A stretch of 40,353 nucleotides of DNA from Acidobacteriaceae bacterium (GCA_027452125.1 DAIDGZ010000058.1:1-40353), one strand, 5' to 3'. Counted from the stretch's first letter, positions 24,834 to 34,446 are shown. Translations and numbers: made by a program. The notes: a model not told the origin generated them from the letters alone.

Positions 24834-26057
24834 ATGGAATCCTTCTTCGTCCGCTATCGGAACCTGCTGGTGCTGCTGGCCATCCTCGTGGCGCAGATGG
24901 TGGGTCTTGCCGTGCAGGTGCGCGGCACGGGCAGCGGACCCAACAGCCTGGACACACATGACCAGGCCGGGGTGCGGCTGATTCGGCTGTGGGCCAACGG
25001 GATGGTCTCTCCGCCGGAGCGGTTCTTTCACGGCATCAAGGCGGGGCTGGCGGACCTGTGGCTGAACTACCTGGACCTGCGCGGCGTGCGCGCCCAGAAC
25101 AAGCAGTTGCAGCAGACCATTGACCGGCTGCGGCTGGAGCAGGCCACGCTGCTCTCCGATGCGCGGCAGGGCGAGCGGCTGCAAAAGTTGCTGGGCTTCC
25201 AGGAAAAATACATCTACAAGACGACGGCTGCCGAGGTGATCGGCTCCAGCGGCAGCAACTTCTCGCACGTGTTCTACATCGACAAGGGCTCGGCCGAAGG
25301 CATTGCCCGGGACATGGCCGTGGTGACTCCCGACGGCATTGTAGGAAAGGTGCGCGATGTGTTTGCGCACAGCGCGCAGGTGCTGGCCATCAATGACCAG
25401 AGCAGCGGCGCCGGGGTGATTCTGGAGACGACGCGCATCCGCGGCATTGTGCGGGGCAACGCGGCCGGGCAGCTCGAAGTGGTGGGCATCATGGCCGATG
25501 AGCGCATCAAGCCTGGCGAAAACGTGCTCACGGCAGGCGGCGACCTGGTGTTTCCCCGGGGGCTGCCGGTTGGCACGGTCGTGAAGGTTGTGCCGGACCC
25601 GGATCGCGACTCTTTTGTGGATGTGATGCTGAAACCGGCGGCGCAACTGAGCCGGCTGGACGAGGTGCTGGTGATCACCTCTCTGCAGTCGCGCTTCTCG
25701 CCGCAGGAGCAGCAGGATCTGGCCACCAGCGAGGCGCTGAAGGGCGCCGAGGCGCAGGCCATCCAGAACCAGCTCAAGGCCTCGCAGATCATGGCTGAGC
25801 GCCTGCCCAGCCTGACCCAGCCGCCCACTTCGGGGATTCCCATCACCGGCGTTCCGCAGACGGCCCCGGGCCAGCCCGGACAGGCGGGTCAGACGCCGGG
25901 CCAGGCCGCGCCGGCTCAGCCGCCCGCGCCCAAGCTGCTGCCCACCATCCATCCTGACCGCTACTCGCCCAGCGACGAGGCGCCCGCGGCCCCTGCGCCC
26001 GATGCAAGCGGGGCAGCCCGGCCTACCCATCCCACCGGCTCGCGGAGGAAGCAATAA
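24834..26057 (+). CDS. mreC: Rod-shape-determining protein MreC
   Basis: MreC (407 residues) links MreB to the periplasmic wall-synthesis enzymes. It has a cytoplasmic start, one membrane helix (about residues 10-28), a coiled-coil stretch (about 75-115, LRGVRAQNKQLQQTIDRLRLEQ) and the beta-barrel MreC domain (AAEVIGSSGSNFSHVFYIDKGSAEGI, VVTPDGIVGKVRDVF, GDLVFPRGLPVGTVVKVVPDPDRDSFVDVMLKPAAQL). The tail after about residue 320 is a long Pro/Ala/Gln-rich region absent from standard MreC. No ribosome site precedes the ATG. mreD follows after two bases. Confidence 0.94.
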   Translation: MESFFVRYRNLLVLLAILVAQMVGLAVQVRGTGSGPNSLDTHDQAGVRLIRLWANGMVSPPERFFHGIKAGLADLWLNYLDLRGVRAQNKQLQQTIDRLRLEQATLLSDARQGERLQKLLGFQEKYIYKTTAAEVIGSSGSNFSHVFYIDKGSAEGIARDMAVVTPDGIVGKVRDVFAHSAQVLAINDQSSGAGVILETTRIRGIVRGNAAGQLEVVGIMADERIKPGENVLTAGGDLVFPRGLPVGTVVKVVPDPDRDSFVDVMLKPAAQLSRLDEVLVITSLQSRFSPQEQQDLATSEALKGAEAQAIQNQLKASQIMAERLPSLTQPPTSGIPITGVPQTAPGQPGQAGQTPGQAAPAQPPAPKLLPTIHPDRYSPSDEAPAAPAPDASGAARPTHPTGSRRKQ

Positions 26058-26059
26058 CC

Positions 26060-26581
26060 ATGTCCCTGCTCGGTGCGGACTACCGCCGCGATCTTGAAAT
26101 CCGCCGCCACCCGCTTCTGGTGTATGTGCTGGTGCCCTTTGCCTGCCTGGTGTTGCAGGCCTGGCTGCCGCGCTTTCTGGGCCGCTATGTGCTGGTGGAT
26201 CTGCCGCTGGTAATCACGGTCTACTTTGCGCTGGGCCGCCGCAGCCCCATCCAGGGAACGCTGATGGGCGCGATCCTCGGCATCCTGGAAGACGCGCTGA
26301 CGCATAACGCCATCGGCATCAACGGCATTGCCAAGACCGTGGTGGGTTTTCTGGCGGCCTCTGTGGGCGTGCGCATCGATGTGGAGAACCGGGCCATCCG
26401 GCTGCTGCTCAACTTCCTGCTTTCGTTGCTCTCCAGCGCCATCTACATCTTTGTCTACCGGGGTGTGCTGGGTCTGCAACTGGAGTGGCAGTGGTTCACG
26501 GAGTTGTTCATTGCGGTAGGCAATTCCGTGGTGGCGCTGGTACTGTTTCCGCTGCTCGACCGTCTGCAAATCAGGGACTGA
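26060..26581 (+). CDS. mreD: Rod-shape-determining membrane protein MreD
   Basis: This 173-residue, very hydrophobic protein has about five membrane helices: VYVLVPFACLVLQAWLP, LVDLPLVITVYFALG, LMGAILGILEDALT, LLLNFLLSLLSSAIYIFVY and ELFIAVGNSVVALVLFPLL. The segment IQGTLMGAILGILEDAL followed by GINGIAKTVVGFLAA is the recognisable MreD core. MreD is a small inner-membrane member of the elongasome. It starts two bases after the mreC stop, in a tight operon, and mrdA follows after about 70 bases. Confidence 0.92.
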   Translation: MSLLGADYRRDLEIRRHPLLVYVLVPFACLVLQAWLPRFLGRYVLVDLPLVITVYFALGRRSPIQGTLMGAILGILEDALTHNAIGINGIAKTVVGFLAASVGVRIDVENRAIRLLLNFLLSLLSSAIYIFVYRGVLGLQLEWQWFTELFIAVGNSVVALVLFPLLDRLQIRD

Positions 26582-26652
26582 AAAGCAGGGAACAGGAAGC
26601 AAGAGGACCGGAGGCGGCGCCGGCTTTATTCTGAAGTGAAGCGAATTTACGC

Positions 26653-28713
26653 ATGAATTCCAGCAGTACACGCGGTGAAAAGCTCTCCGCCATCAAATTG
26701 ACGGTGGTGCAGTACGGCATCCTGGCGATGATGCTGATTCTTGTCGGCGGGCTGTGGCGGCTGCAGGTGCTGAATGTGCAGAACTTCCGCCTGCTGGCCG
26801 AGCAGAACCGCATCCGCAAGGTGCCGATTCTGGCTGCGCGCGGCAAGCTCTTTGACCGCGATGGCCGCCTGCTGGTGGATAACTATCCCTCTGTCTCCTG
26901 CTTCCTGGTGCGGGAGCAGAACCACAACGTAGACGCCGACCTGCCGCTGATTGCCGAGGGGCTGCACCTCGATCTGGACCAGTTGCGCGCCACGCTGAGC
27001 CACTACCGCCGGACCCCCGGCTACCAGCCTATCCCCATCAAGCAGGACATTACGGCCGACGAGCAGGCGTTTATCGCCGCACACCGCAATGAGCTGCCGG
27101 AGCTGGAGACGATCGACGTGGAGCGGCGGCTGTATCCCGCGGACGGCTTTGCCGCGCACCTCATCGGCTACGTGGGCGAGGTGAGCGAGGATGACCTGAA
27201 CAATCCGCGCTTTGCCGCTTACCAGCCCGGTGACGTGGTGGGCAAGGCCGGCGTGGAAGAGACCTATGACGAGCTGCTGCGCGGTCAGGACGGCTCGCGC
27301 GACGTAATTGTGGACAGCCGCGGCCGCGAGGTGGGCTACCTGCGCACCCAGCACGCCGTTCCCGGCAAGGACCTGCGGCTGACCGTGGACCTGGACATCC
27401 AGCGCGCCGCCGAGGTGGCGCTGGGCGATCGCTCCGGCGCCGTGGTGGTGATGGACCCGCGCAACGGCGACATTCTGGCCATGGTCTCGCACCCCACCTA
27501 CGACCCCAACCAGTTTGCCGTGCGCATCAGCCGCAAGGAGTGGACGCAACTGGTCACCGATCCGAACCACCCGCTGCTGAACCGCGCCATCCAGGCCCAG
27601 CTGGCCCCCGGCTCGACGTTCAAGATTCTCATGTCGGTGGCGGGCCTGCAGGAGGGCGTGGCCCAGGACATGCACGTGATGTGCAATGGCGGCGCCACCT
27701 TCTACGGGCACTTCTACCACTGCGACCAGCATCACGGCATGGTGGACATCGATCACGCGATTCCGTGGTCCTGCGACACGTTTTTCTACACGCTGGCCAA
27801 CAAGCTGGGCATTGACACTATCGCCAAATACGCCAGGTCCGTGGGGCTCGGGCAGCCCACCGGCATCGATCTGCCCAACGAGGCGTCGGGGCTGGTGCCG
27901 TCCACGGAGTGGAAGCTGCACACCTTCCACGAGAAGTGGTTTGCCGGCGAGACGATTTCGGTGGGCATCGGCCAGGGCGCGGTGACGGCGACGCCGATCC
28001 AACTGGCGCGCATGATCAGCGGCATCGCCTCGGACGGGCACTTTGTGCGGCCGCGCGTAGTGGACCCCTCGCAGCTTCCGCCCAAGTTCTACAAGGCGCT
28101 GCTGGACTCGTTTCCCGGCTCGGGCAACGCCACCATTCCGCTCAACCCGGCGAATTGGATGACCATCACCAATGCCATGGCCATGGCCACGACGCCGGGC
28201 CCGTTTGACACCGCTGCCGCCTCTCACCTGGAGGGTGTGGACTTTGCCGGCAAGACGGGAAGCGCCCAGGTGGCCAGTCACACCGCGATTGCCCGCATGG
28301 GCAAGGGCGTGGACACGCGGCCCAATGGCTGGTTCGTCGGCGTGATTCCGCGCCGCAATCCGGAGTTTGTGGTGGCCGTGCTGTGGGAGCATGGCGACTG
28401 GGGTTCCAATGCCGCCAAGCTGGCCGCGCAGGTGGCCACGGTGTGGGTGAACAAGCAGCGCATCCAGGAGCACGACGTGCTGATGCCCGCCGCCGCTCCC
28501 AAGCCGATGGAGATGGGCGCCGTGTGGTCTGCCGCGCCGCCCGCCCGCACGGAACATGGCCGCTCCGTGGAGGAGAGCGCCACGCTGCATGGCGGGCACT
28601 TCTTCATCTATCCCACGGTGAAGGCCGCGCCCAAAGCCCTGGCCAGCGGCGAGGGGCACCTGCCGGTCTGGCTGGCCACCTCCATGCTGCGGTTTAAAGA
28701 GGACCTGCCCTGA
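26653..28713 (+). CDS. mrdA: Penicillin-binding protein 2 (elongasome transpeptidase)
   Basis: PBP2 (686 residues) cross-links peptidoglycan during side-wall growth. It has one membrane helix (about 17-40), a dimerisation domain with IPILAARGKLFDRDGRLL and a transpeptidase domain with PGSTFK (Ser321 nucleophile, Lys324), SCD (373-375, the SxN position with Asp as in some PBP2 proteins) and KTG (534-536). The segment GYLRTQHAVPGKDLRLTVDLDIQ is typical of the family. The C-terminal 90 residues (Pro/Ala-rich, to the end) exceed E. coli PBP2. The stop overlaps the rodA start (TGATG), so they are coupled. Confidence 0.95.
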   Translation: MNSSSTRGEKLSAIKLTVVQYGILAMMLILVGGLWRLQVLNVQNFRLLAEQNRIRKVPILAARGKLFDRDGRLLVDNYPSVSCFLVREQNHNVDADLPLIAEGLHLDLDQLRATLSHYRRTPGYQPIPIKQDITADEQAFIAAHRNELPELETIDVERRLYPADGFAAHLIGYVGEVSEDDLNNPRFAAYQPGDVVGKAGVEETYDELLRGQDGSRDVIVDSRGREVGYLRTQHAVPGKDLRLTVDLDIQRAAEVALGDRSGAVVVMDPRNGDILAMVSHPTYDPNQFAVRISRKEWTQLVTDPNHPLLNRAIQAQLAPGSTFKILMSVAGLQEGVAQDMHVMCNGGATFYGHFYHCDQHHGMVDIDHAIPWSCDTFFYTLANKLGIDTIAKYARSVGLGQPTGIDLPNEASGLVPSTEWKLHTFHEKWFAGETISVGIGQGAVTATPIQLARMISGIASDGHFVRPRVVDPSQLPPKFYKALLDSFPGSGNATIPLNPANWMTITNAMAMATTPGPFDTAAASHLEGVDFAGKTGSAQVASHTAIARMGKGVDTRPNGWFVGVIPRRNPEFVVAVLWEHGDWGSNAAKLAAQVATVWVNKQRIQEHDVLMPAAAPKPMEMGAVWSAAPPARTEHGRSVEESATLHGGHFFIYPTVKAAPKALASGEGHLPVWLATSMLRFKEDLP

Positions 28714-29810
28714 TGCGCCGCTTCCTGAGCTTTCGCGACTTTGACTGGGCCCTGCTGGGGCTGATCCTGGTGCTGTGCACCATCTCGGTGGTGGAGATCT
28801 ACTCCGCCACGCTGCATACCAAGTACGCCGGGTTCCAGGTGAAGCAGCTCTTCTGGATCGCCGGCGGGCTGGCGGCGATGTTTATCTTCGCCAAGATCGA
28901 CTACCACCGGCTGCTGGACTGGGTTCCGTGGGCGTATGGCATCTTCTTCCTGTCGCTGCTTGCGGTGAAGGTGGTGGGACACCGGGCGCTGGGCGCCAAG
29001 CGCTGGATCAAGATCGGTCCGCTGCTCTTTCAACCTTCGGAGTGGGTGAAGCTGGTGCTGATTCTGGCCGTTGCCCGCTACTTTGCCAACCTGGGCGGGC
29101 GCAGCCTGACGTGGACCGACATCTTCAAGTCGTTTGCGTTTGTGGGCCTGCCAATGCTGCTGGTGCTGAGCCAGCCGGACCTGGGAACCGCGCTGACCTA
29201 TGCGCCGATCCTGGTGGCGGGGCTGTTCCTGGGCGGCATCAACCTGCGCCAGGCCGCCATTCTCACGGTGTGCGGGCTTTCGCTGGTTGTGGGAGTGTGG
29301 TCCAGCGGCAAGATTCTCAAGCCCTACCAGAAGGCGCGGCTGACGAGCTTCATCAATCCCGACAATGATCCGCGGGGCAGCGGCTACCAGATTCGCCAGT
29401 CGCTCATCGCCGTGGGCTCGGGCGGGGTGTGGGGCAAGGGCATGGCCAAGGGCACGCAGACCCAGGGCGACTTTCTGCCGATTCCCCATGCGGACTTTAT
29501 TTTTGCCGCGCTGAGCGAGGAACACGGGTTTGTCGGCGCATTTTTTGTGCTGCTGCTATACTTTTTCATATTGATGCGTTTGATTCAGAACGCTCAAACA
29601 GCCGCCGACCTGCCCGGTTCCCTCATTATTATGGGAGTCGTGGCTGTGTTGACCTTTCAGATTGCGGTCAACGTGGGCATGGTCATTGGTTTGATGCCGG
29701 TTACTGGAATTCCTTTGCCGTTAATGAGTTACGGTGGGTCTTCCGTGTTGTTCACGTTCCTGGCGCTGGGTGTGGCGATGAACGTCCGCATGCGCCGGTT
29801 CGTAAATTAG
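28713..29810 (+). CDS. rodA: RodA, SEDS-family peptidoglycan glycosyltransferase
   Basis: RodA (365 residues) polymerises glycan strands from lipid II, paired with PBP2. It is a polytopic membrane protein. SEDS features: WIKIGPLLFQPSEWVKLVLILAVARYF, DLGTALTYAPILVAGLF, an extracellular loop with RGSGYQIRQSLIAVGSGG and GTQTQGDFLPIPHADFIFAALSEEHGF, then GIPLPLMSYGGSSVLFTFLALG. The Asp in the loop (ADFIF) lies in the conserved active-site region. The start overlaps the mrdA stop by one base. A hairpin at 29811-29839 follows the TAG stop. Confidence 0.95.
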   Translation: MRRFLSFRDFDWALLGLILVLCTISVVEIYSATLHTKYAGFQVKQLFWIAGGLAAMFIFAKIDYHRLLDWVPWAYGIFFLSLLAVKVVGHRALGAKRWIKIGPLLFQPSEWVKLVLILAVARYFANLGGRSLTWTDIFKSFAFVGLPMLLVLSQPDLGTALTYAPILVAGLFLGGINLRQAAILTVCGLSLVVGVWSSGKILKPYQKARLTSFINPDNDPRGSGYQIRQSLIAVGSGGVWGKGMAKGTQTQGDFLPIPHADFIFAALSEEHGFVGAFFVLLLYFFILMRLIQNAQTAADLPGSLIIMGVVAVLTFQIAVNVGMVIGLMPVTGIPLPLMSYGGSSVLFTFLALGVAMNVRMRRFVN

Positions 29811-29839
29811 GGCGTTCCTGCCCGGCAGGATGGAACGCC
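29811..29839 (+). terminator. Hairpin directly after rodA
   Basis: An 8-bp outer stem (GGCGTTCC / GGAACGCC) encloses an inner CCTGCC/GGCAGG hairpin. It starts at the base after the rodA stop. The following sequence (ATGTTTGAGGATTTG) is only moderately T-rich, so termination may be partial. Confidence 0.5.
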
Positions 29840-30385
29840 ATGTTTGAGGATTTGTCTCCTGGGGCCTCCGGCATGCCGGTCCCGCAGGGGAAGCAATATC
29901 AATGATGTAGCCGGCCAGGTCCGCATGGATCAAGCGCCCGGCAGGATTGGGTTCATGAGCACGCAGAGACGGGAGAGCCGTTCCGCTCCAGCCGCGGAGA
30001 AATGCCGCTGGGGACCCCGGAACCTCTGGCAGCGTACTGGCGGCAGAAATCGCGGGAGACTCTCGGGCCGTAGGATGCCCTCTCCTGAAACGCGATGCTT
30101 CCGTGTGCGCCTCTGCGGCGATGCCTCACAGGCTGATTGGCAATTACCAGCCACGCCGCACTCTCTGCACACTGATCGCCGTACCAACGAGATTCTCCGG
30201 CCTGCGCGCCGGGACATTCGCCGCGGATCACCGCCCCTTCGGTTCATCCGCCGCGCCGTTCTGTGCGCTTCCGGCCATCTCCGGTCGTCCTTCCCGCTCA
30301 TCCCCATCCCTCCCGGTTTTGCGCCCATCCATCCGACCTTGCCGCAGGCGCCAGCAGCGTAACTGCTGCTGGACGGAAAGGTACG
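29840..30385. other. 546-bp region upstream of the RNase E/G gene
   Basis: No gene is supported. ORFs on both strands lack ribosome sites and family features. The region is the likely 5' leader and promoter area of the RNase gene. In RNase E genes elsewhere a long leader mediates autoregulation, so a similar role is possible, but I see no specific structure that proves it. Confidence 0.45.
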
Positions 30386-33268
30386 ATGGCAAAAGAGATT
30401 TGCATTTCCAGCACGCCGCACGAAACACGGCTTGCGATTCTTGAAGACGATCAGCTCTCGGAGATCTACTACGAGCGCGAAAATGAATACACCCTGGCCG
30501 GATCCATCTACAACGGCCGCGTGACCCGCGTTTTGCCCGGCATGCAGTCCGCCTTTGTGGACATTGGCCTGGAGCGCGACGCCTTCCTCTACGTCACCGA
30601 CTTTATGGAGTTGGAGGACGAGGAGGAGACAGGCGAACTGGAGAAGGCCGCAGCCAGCGGCGCCACTCAGCCTCCGCGCGAGGTGCGCGCCGGCCGCCAG
30701 GAAGAGCGCGGCGGACGAGGCCGCGGCGAATCCCGCCAGAACCGGCAGGAGCCACGCCCCGAGCCGCGCAGCGAAGCAGAAGCAGTCACCGAAGTCGAGG
30801 AGTACGAGGCGGCTCTACCGGAAGCGCCTCAGGCCGAGCCCGCAGATGAGTCCGGCGAATCCGCCGCGACCGGTGGACGGCGCTGGCGCGGACGGCGGCA
30901 TCGCCGGGGGCGCCGGGGACAGGGCGAGCCGCAGGCTGAGTCCTCCGCTGCCGCCGAACAGCCCTCCGAAGCCATTGAAGAGGTAGAAGAGCTCGAGATC
31001 GCCCCGGAGATCCATGCCGAGGCGGCTCCAGCGGAGCGTTTTGCTGCGCGCGCCGCTGCGCCGGAGCCGCACGCCGCGCACACGCCCTTCCTGCTGCCGG
31101 GCGAGTCCCTCTCCAAGTACGGTGGAACCCCTGCGGCGGAGACGCCGAAGAGCGCGCCCGAGCCGGCTAGTCCGGTGGTCACCTCCCGGCCTTCCACGCT
31201 GGTGGAGGCGCCTCTGGAGTGGGATGGCAGCGGCCTGCTACCCGGCGAGACGCTCAGCGGGCGCCGTGCGCGCCAGAGCGAACCCGCCGAGGAAGAGGCA
31301 AACGCCGCGCCGGCCGTAGAGGCGTTTCTGCCCGAGCTGCCGGAGCAGTTTGAGGAAGACGAGATCACCGAGGCGATGGAGCTGGCTCCCGCCGCCGAGC
31401 CTGCCGTTGAGCTGGCGGAAGAGGCGCAGGCCGAGCCCGCTGCCGAGCCGGAGTTTGAGGAAGAGCACCTGGAACTGGCTGCCAGCGCCGAGCCGGTTGT
31501 TGAGCAGACGTCGGACGAGGCCGCGGCAGAGAGCACCGAGCCGGCGGAAGGCTCTGCCTCGCACCGCATCGATCCCGTTCCGCCTACGGGCTTCCGCCTG
31601 TTTGGCCTGGGCGGCAAAAAGAAGAAGGAAGAGCCTGCCCCGGAGCCGGAGGCATCGGCGCCTGTGCTGCGCGCCTCCTCCTACGCGCCGGGCAGCGGCC
31701 TGGTGGAAGAAGAGGAGATTGAGGGCGGCGAGATGGACGCCCTGCCGCATCGCCACAAGTCTGCGGATCACGATCTGGAAGACTACGAGGAAGAGACGCT
31801 GGCCACGCAGATGCGCAACGGCAACCTGGGCGAGCTGCTGGAAGAGGCGCAGCTCAACCATCGCATCCGGTTGGATGCCGAGGGCCGGGGCGAGAGCGAG
31901 ATCTACGAGGTGGAAGAAGAGGGCGAGGAGGGCACCGGCGAAGCCGCGCCCGCCACGGGCCGCGATCGCCGTGGCCGTGGCCGCCGTGGCCGCGGAGCCC
32001 AGGGCCAGCAGCAGGGCAACCGCGGACGCGGTCCTTCGCGCCGCTCGGCACAGACCTCTGACCTGCCCATCATCAGCGACCTGCTGAAGCCCGGCCAGGA
32101 GATCCTGGTGCAGATTGCCAAGGAGCCCATCGCCAAGAAGGGCGCCCGCATCACCAGCCACATCGCGCTGCCCGGACGCTTCCTGGTCTTCATGCCCACC
32201 GTGACCCATGTGGGCGTGAGCCGCAAGATTGCCTCCGACGAGGAGCGCCAGCGGCTGAAGCGCATCCTGGTGAACGAGCGTGGAGACGCCGCAGGCGGCT
32301 TCATCGTGCGCACCGCGGCGGAAGGCGCCTCGGAAGACGAACTGCGCGCCGATCTGCGCTTCCTCATGAACCTGTGGAACGAGATCAAGCAGCGCTCGGA
32401 GTCGTCCAAGTCACCCGCGCTCATCTATCACGACCTCTCGCTGATCGAGCGCATTCTGCGCGACCAGGTCAGCGCCAACTTCTCCAACATCTGGGTGGAC
32501 TCCGAGGCCGACTACGAGCGCATCGTGCGCTTCCTTAACCGCTTCTCGCCGAACCTGGTGCGGCGCGTCAAGCTCTACACCAAGGAGACGCCGCTGTTCG
32601 AGCACTTCGGCATCCAGGACGAGATCTCCAAGGCGCTGCGTTCCAAGGTGTGGCTCAAGAGCGGCGGCTCCATCGTCATCAACCAGACCGAGGCCCTGGT
32701 GGCCATCGACATCAACACCGGCAAGTATGTGGGCAAGAGCGCGCGGCTTGAGGACACGATCCTGAAGACCAACCTCGACGCCGTGCCGGAGATCGTCCGC
32801 CAGATTCGTCTGCGCGACCTGGGCGGCATCATCGTCATCGACTTCATCGACATGGATGAGCGCAAGAACCGCTTCAAGGTGATGGCGGCTCTTGAGGAAG
32901 CGCTGAAGAGCGATCGCGCCCCGACCAAGGTCCTGCAGTTTAACGACTTTGGCCTGGTGGCCATTACCCGCAAGCGCGTCAAGCAGTCGCTGGAGCGCAC
33001 CCTCTCCGTGCCCTGCCCCACCTGCCAGGCCACCGGCATGGTGAAGAGCCCGGCCACGGTGTGCAACGAAATCTACGTGGAGCTGCGCAAGATGCGCCGT
33101 CACTTCGAGAGTGCGGACGTGCTCATCCGCGTGAACCCCGAGACCGTGAAGGCGCTCAAGGCCAACAATGCGCGCTGGCTCAGCGACTTTGAAGAGCTGG
33201 TGGGCAAGAACATCCTCATCAAGAGCGATGCCACGCTGCACCCGGAGCAGTTCGACATTCAGGGATAA
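30386..33268 (+). CDS. rng: RNase E/G-family endoribonuclease with long acidic insert
   Basis: The protein has 960 residues from ATG 30386 (AAAGG upstream). Residues 1-75 start an S1 domain (SIYNGRVTRVLPGMQSAFVDIG) that is broken by a low-complexity insert of about 475 residues (about 77-553). The S1/catalytic part then resumes (LPIISDLLKPGQEILVQI). The catalytic site is intact: AIDINTG (Asp775) and IDFIDMDERKN (Asp819), the same spacing as the two catalytic Asp of RNase E. The zinc-link CPTC is near residue 877. The insert is Glu/Ala/Pro-rich, with basic patches (RRWRGRRHRRGRRG; RDRRGRGRRGRG) and two LLPGE(S/T)LS motifs. RNase E/G processes rRNA and degrades mRNA. Terminator at 33304. Confidence 0.93.
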   Translation: MAKEICISSTPHETRLAILEDDQLSEIYYERENEYTLAGSIYNGRVTRVLPGMQSAFVDIGLERDAFLYVTDFMELEDEEETGELEKAAASGATQPPREVRAGRQEERGGRGRGESRQNRQEPRPEPRSEAEAVTEVEEYEAALPEAPQAEPADESGESAATGGRRWRGRRHRRGRRGQGEPQAESSAAAEQPSEAIEEVEELEIAPEIHAEAAPAERFAARAAAPEPHAAHTPFLLPGESLSKYGGTPAAETPKSAPEPASPVVTSRPSTLVEAPLEWDGSGLLPGETLSGRRARQSEPAEEEANAAPAVEAFLPELPEQFEEDEITEAMELAPAAEPAVELAEEAQAEPAAEPEFEEEHLELAASAEPVVEQTSDEAAAESTEPAEGSASHRIDPVPPTGFRLFGLGGKKKKEEPAPEPEASAPVLRASSYAPGSGLVEEEEIEGGEMDALPHRHKSADHDLEDYEEETLATQMRNGNLGELLEEAQLNHRIRLDAEGRGESEIYEVEEEGEEGTGEAAPATGRDRRGRGRRGRGAQGQQQGNRGRGPSRRSAQTSDLPIISDLLKPGQEILVQIAKEPIAKKGARITSHIALPGRFLVFMPTVTHVGVSRKIASDEERQRLKRILVNERGDAAGGFIVRTAAEGASEDELRADLRFLMNLWNEIKQRSESSKSPALIYHDLSLIERILRDQVSANFSNIWVDSEADYERIVRFLNRFSPNLVRRVKLYTKETPLFEHFGIQDEISKALRSKVWLKSGGSIVINQTEALVAIDINTGKYVGKSARLEDTILKTNLDAVPEIVRQIRLRDLGGIIVIDFIDMDERKNRFKVMAALEEALKSDRAPTKVLQFNDFGLVAITRKRVKQSLERTLSVPCPTCQATGMVKSPATVCNEIYVELRKMRRHFESADVLIRVNPETVKALKANNARWLSDFEELVGKNILIKSDATLHPEQFDIQG

Positions 33269-33303
33269 GTTCCTGATCTCTGCGGCACTCCGGCGTTGAT
33301 TGC

Positions 33304-33339
33304 ACGGCCCTTTCCTTGCGAAAGGGCCGTTGCATTTTT
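33304..33339 (+). terminator. Intrinsic terminator of the RNase E/G gene
   Basis: A perfect 11-bp stem (ACGGCCCTTTC / GAAAGGGCCGT) with a CTTGC loop is followed by TGCATTTTT. It begins 36 bases after the stop codon. Confidence 0.9.
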
Positions 33340-33524
33340 GGTTGCAGGTAATGTGTTTGCGCTGGTTATGCGGCGCCATCAAAATCGGGGCGCAAAATCT
33401 CGACGACGGTTGCGGTTCTTTTGCCGGGCTCAGGCAACTTCCCCGCGCGATCTGTGTCTAACCCAGCATAGGCACGATCCTTGTGCCGATGGAATTAAGA
33501 CAAATTGATCCTTGAGGTTCCGAT

Positions 33525-34412
33525 ATGGCAAACCCATGTTGCGAGTCGTTTGTGCGGCGCATTGGCATGTTTGGATGCGTGGCTTTTTTAGCTGCCGGTT
33601 TAGCAAACGCGCAGTCCGCTGCCCCATCCTCCGCTTCTTCCTCTTCGGCTTCCGGCAATTTTGCTGCCCAGGGTGAGTCCAGCTCTTTGCAGATTGCAGA
33701 AGCGGCCATGCCCGGCGATCTGGCGGCTCTGCCTTCGGCGCCCCGGCCGTCCATTGCAGCTGCCTCCGCGGGCGCTGCGGCTGCGCAGTCTGGCGGTGGC
33801 TGGGGAAGCAAGCTGATGAGCCACTACGCGCTTGAGTTCGGCGGCGGCTTCAACGCTCCGGTCAGCAACTCCGTCACCTATGGCGGCAACTTTACCGTGG
33901 GCGGCGGCGTGCACATCAATCCGCGCCTGGCCGTGCTGCTGGAATACCAGTTCATGGATGACAAGCTGCCCGGCAAGTACATTGCCGAGGCTGGCGCGCA
34001 GGGCGGCAATGTGCACATCTGGTCGTTCACGCTGGACCCCGTCTTCGACCTCTTTCCCAAGTCAACCAATGACCTGTATGTGACGGGTGGCGGCGGCTTT
34101 TATCGCAAGGTGACCAGCTTCACCGATCCCACGCAGACCTACTATTGCGACTACTTCTACGGCTGCTATCCCGGCGTGGCCAACCAGGTGGTGGGGCACT
34201 TCTCCTCCAACCAGGGCGGCTGGAACTTCGGCGGTGGCTACCAGCACCGCATCGGCGGCATGTACGGCGAGGGCCGGATGAAGCTCTTCGTGGAAGCTCG
34301 CTTCGTGGATGTGCTGACGCCCGCAGTCACCACCCAGCCCAACGGCCTGGGCACCACGACGGTCGCGGCAGACACTAAAGTGATTCCCGTCACCCTGGGC
34401 TTACGCTGGTAG
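33525..34412 (+). CDS. Outer-membrane beta-barrel protein
   Basis: This 295-residue protein has a signal peptide (cleavage likely after ANA, residue 29), a Ser/Ala-rich linker (30-90), then alternating strands rich in Gly and aromatic residues: YALEFGGGFNAPVSNSV, FTVGGGVHINPRLAVLLEYQF, DLYVTGGGGFYRK, GWNFGGGYQHRIGG, LFVEARFVDV, and VIPVTLGLRW at the C-terminus. This is the pattern of an 8-stranded OmpA/OmpX-like barrel ending in an aromatic residue. Function unknown; probably a small structural or adhesion porin. GAGG lies seven bases before ATG 33525. It has its own terminator. Confidence 0.85.
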   Translation: MANPCCESFVRRIGMFGCVAFLAAGLANAQSAAPSSASSSSASGNFAAQGESSSLQIAEAAMPGDLAALPSAPRPSIAAASAGAAAAQSGGGWGSKLMSHYALEFGGGFNAPVSNSVTYGGNFTVGGGVHINPRLAVLLEYQFMDDKLPGKYIAEAGAQGGNVHIWSFTLDPVFDLFPKSTNDLYVTGGGGFYRKVTSFTDPTQTYYCDYFYGCYPGVANQVVGHFSSNQGGWNFGGGYQHRIGGMYGEGRMKLFVEARFVDVLTPAVTTQPNGLGTTTVAADTKVIPVTLGLRW

Positions 34413-34446
34413 GTCCGGCTGACCCTGGTTCTCTCGCATGCTGAAG

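Noticed and set aside
26647-28659. 670-codon ORF on the minus strand opposite mrdA
   Set aside because: It lies fully antisense to the PBP2 gene, has His/Arg/Gly-rich shadow composition, no ribosome site and no domain pattern. GC-rich third positions readily open such frames.
29844-30362. 172-codon ORF between rodA and the RNase gene
   Set aside because: No ribosome site, no recognisable domain, and overlapping ORFs on the opposite strand have equal quality.
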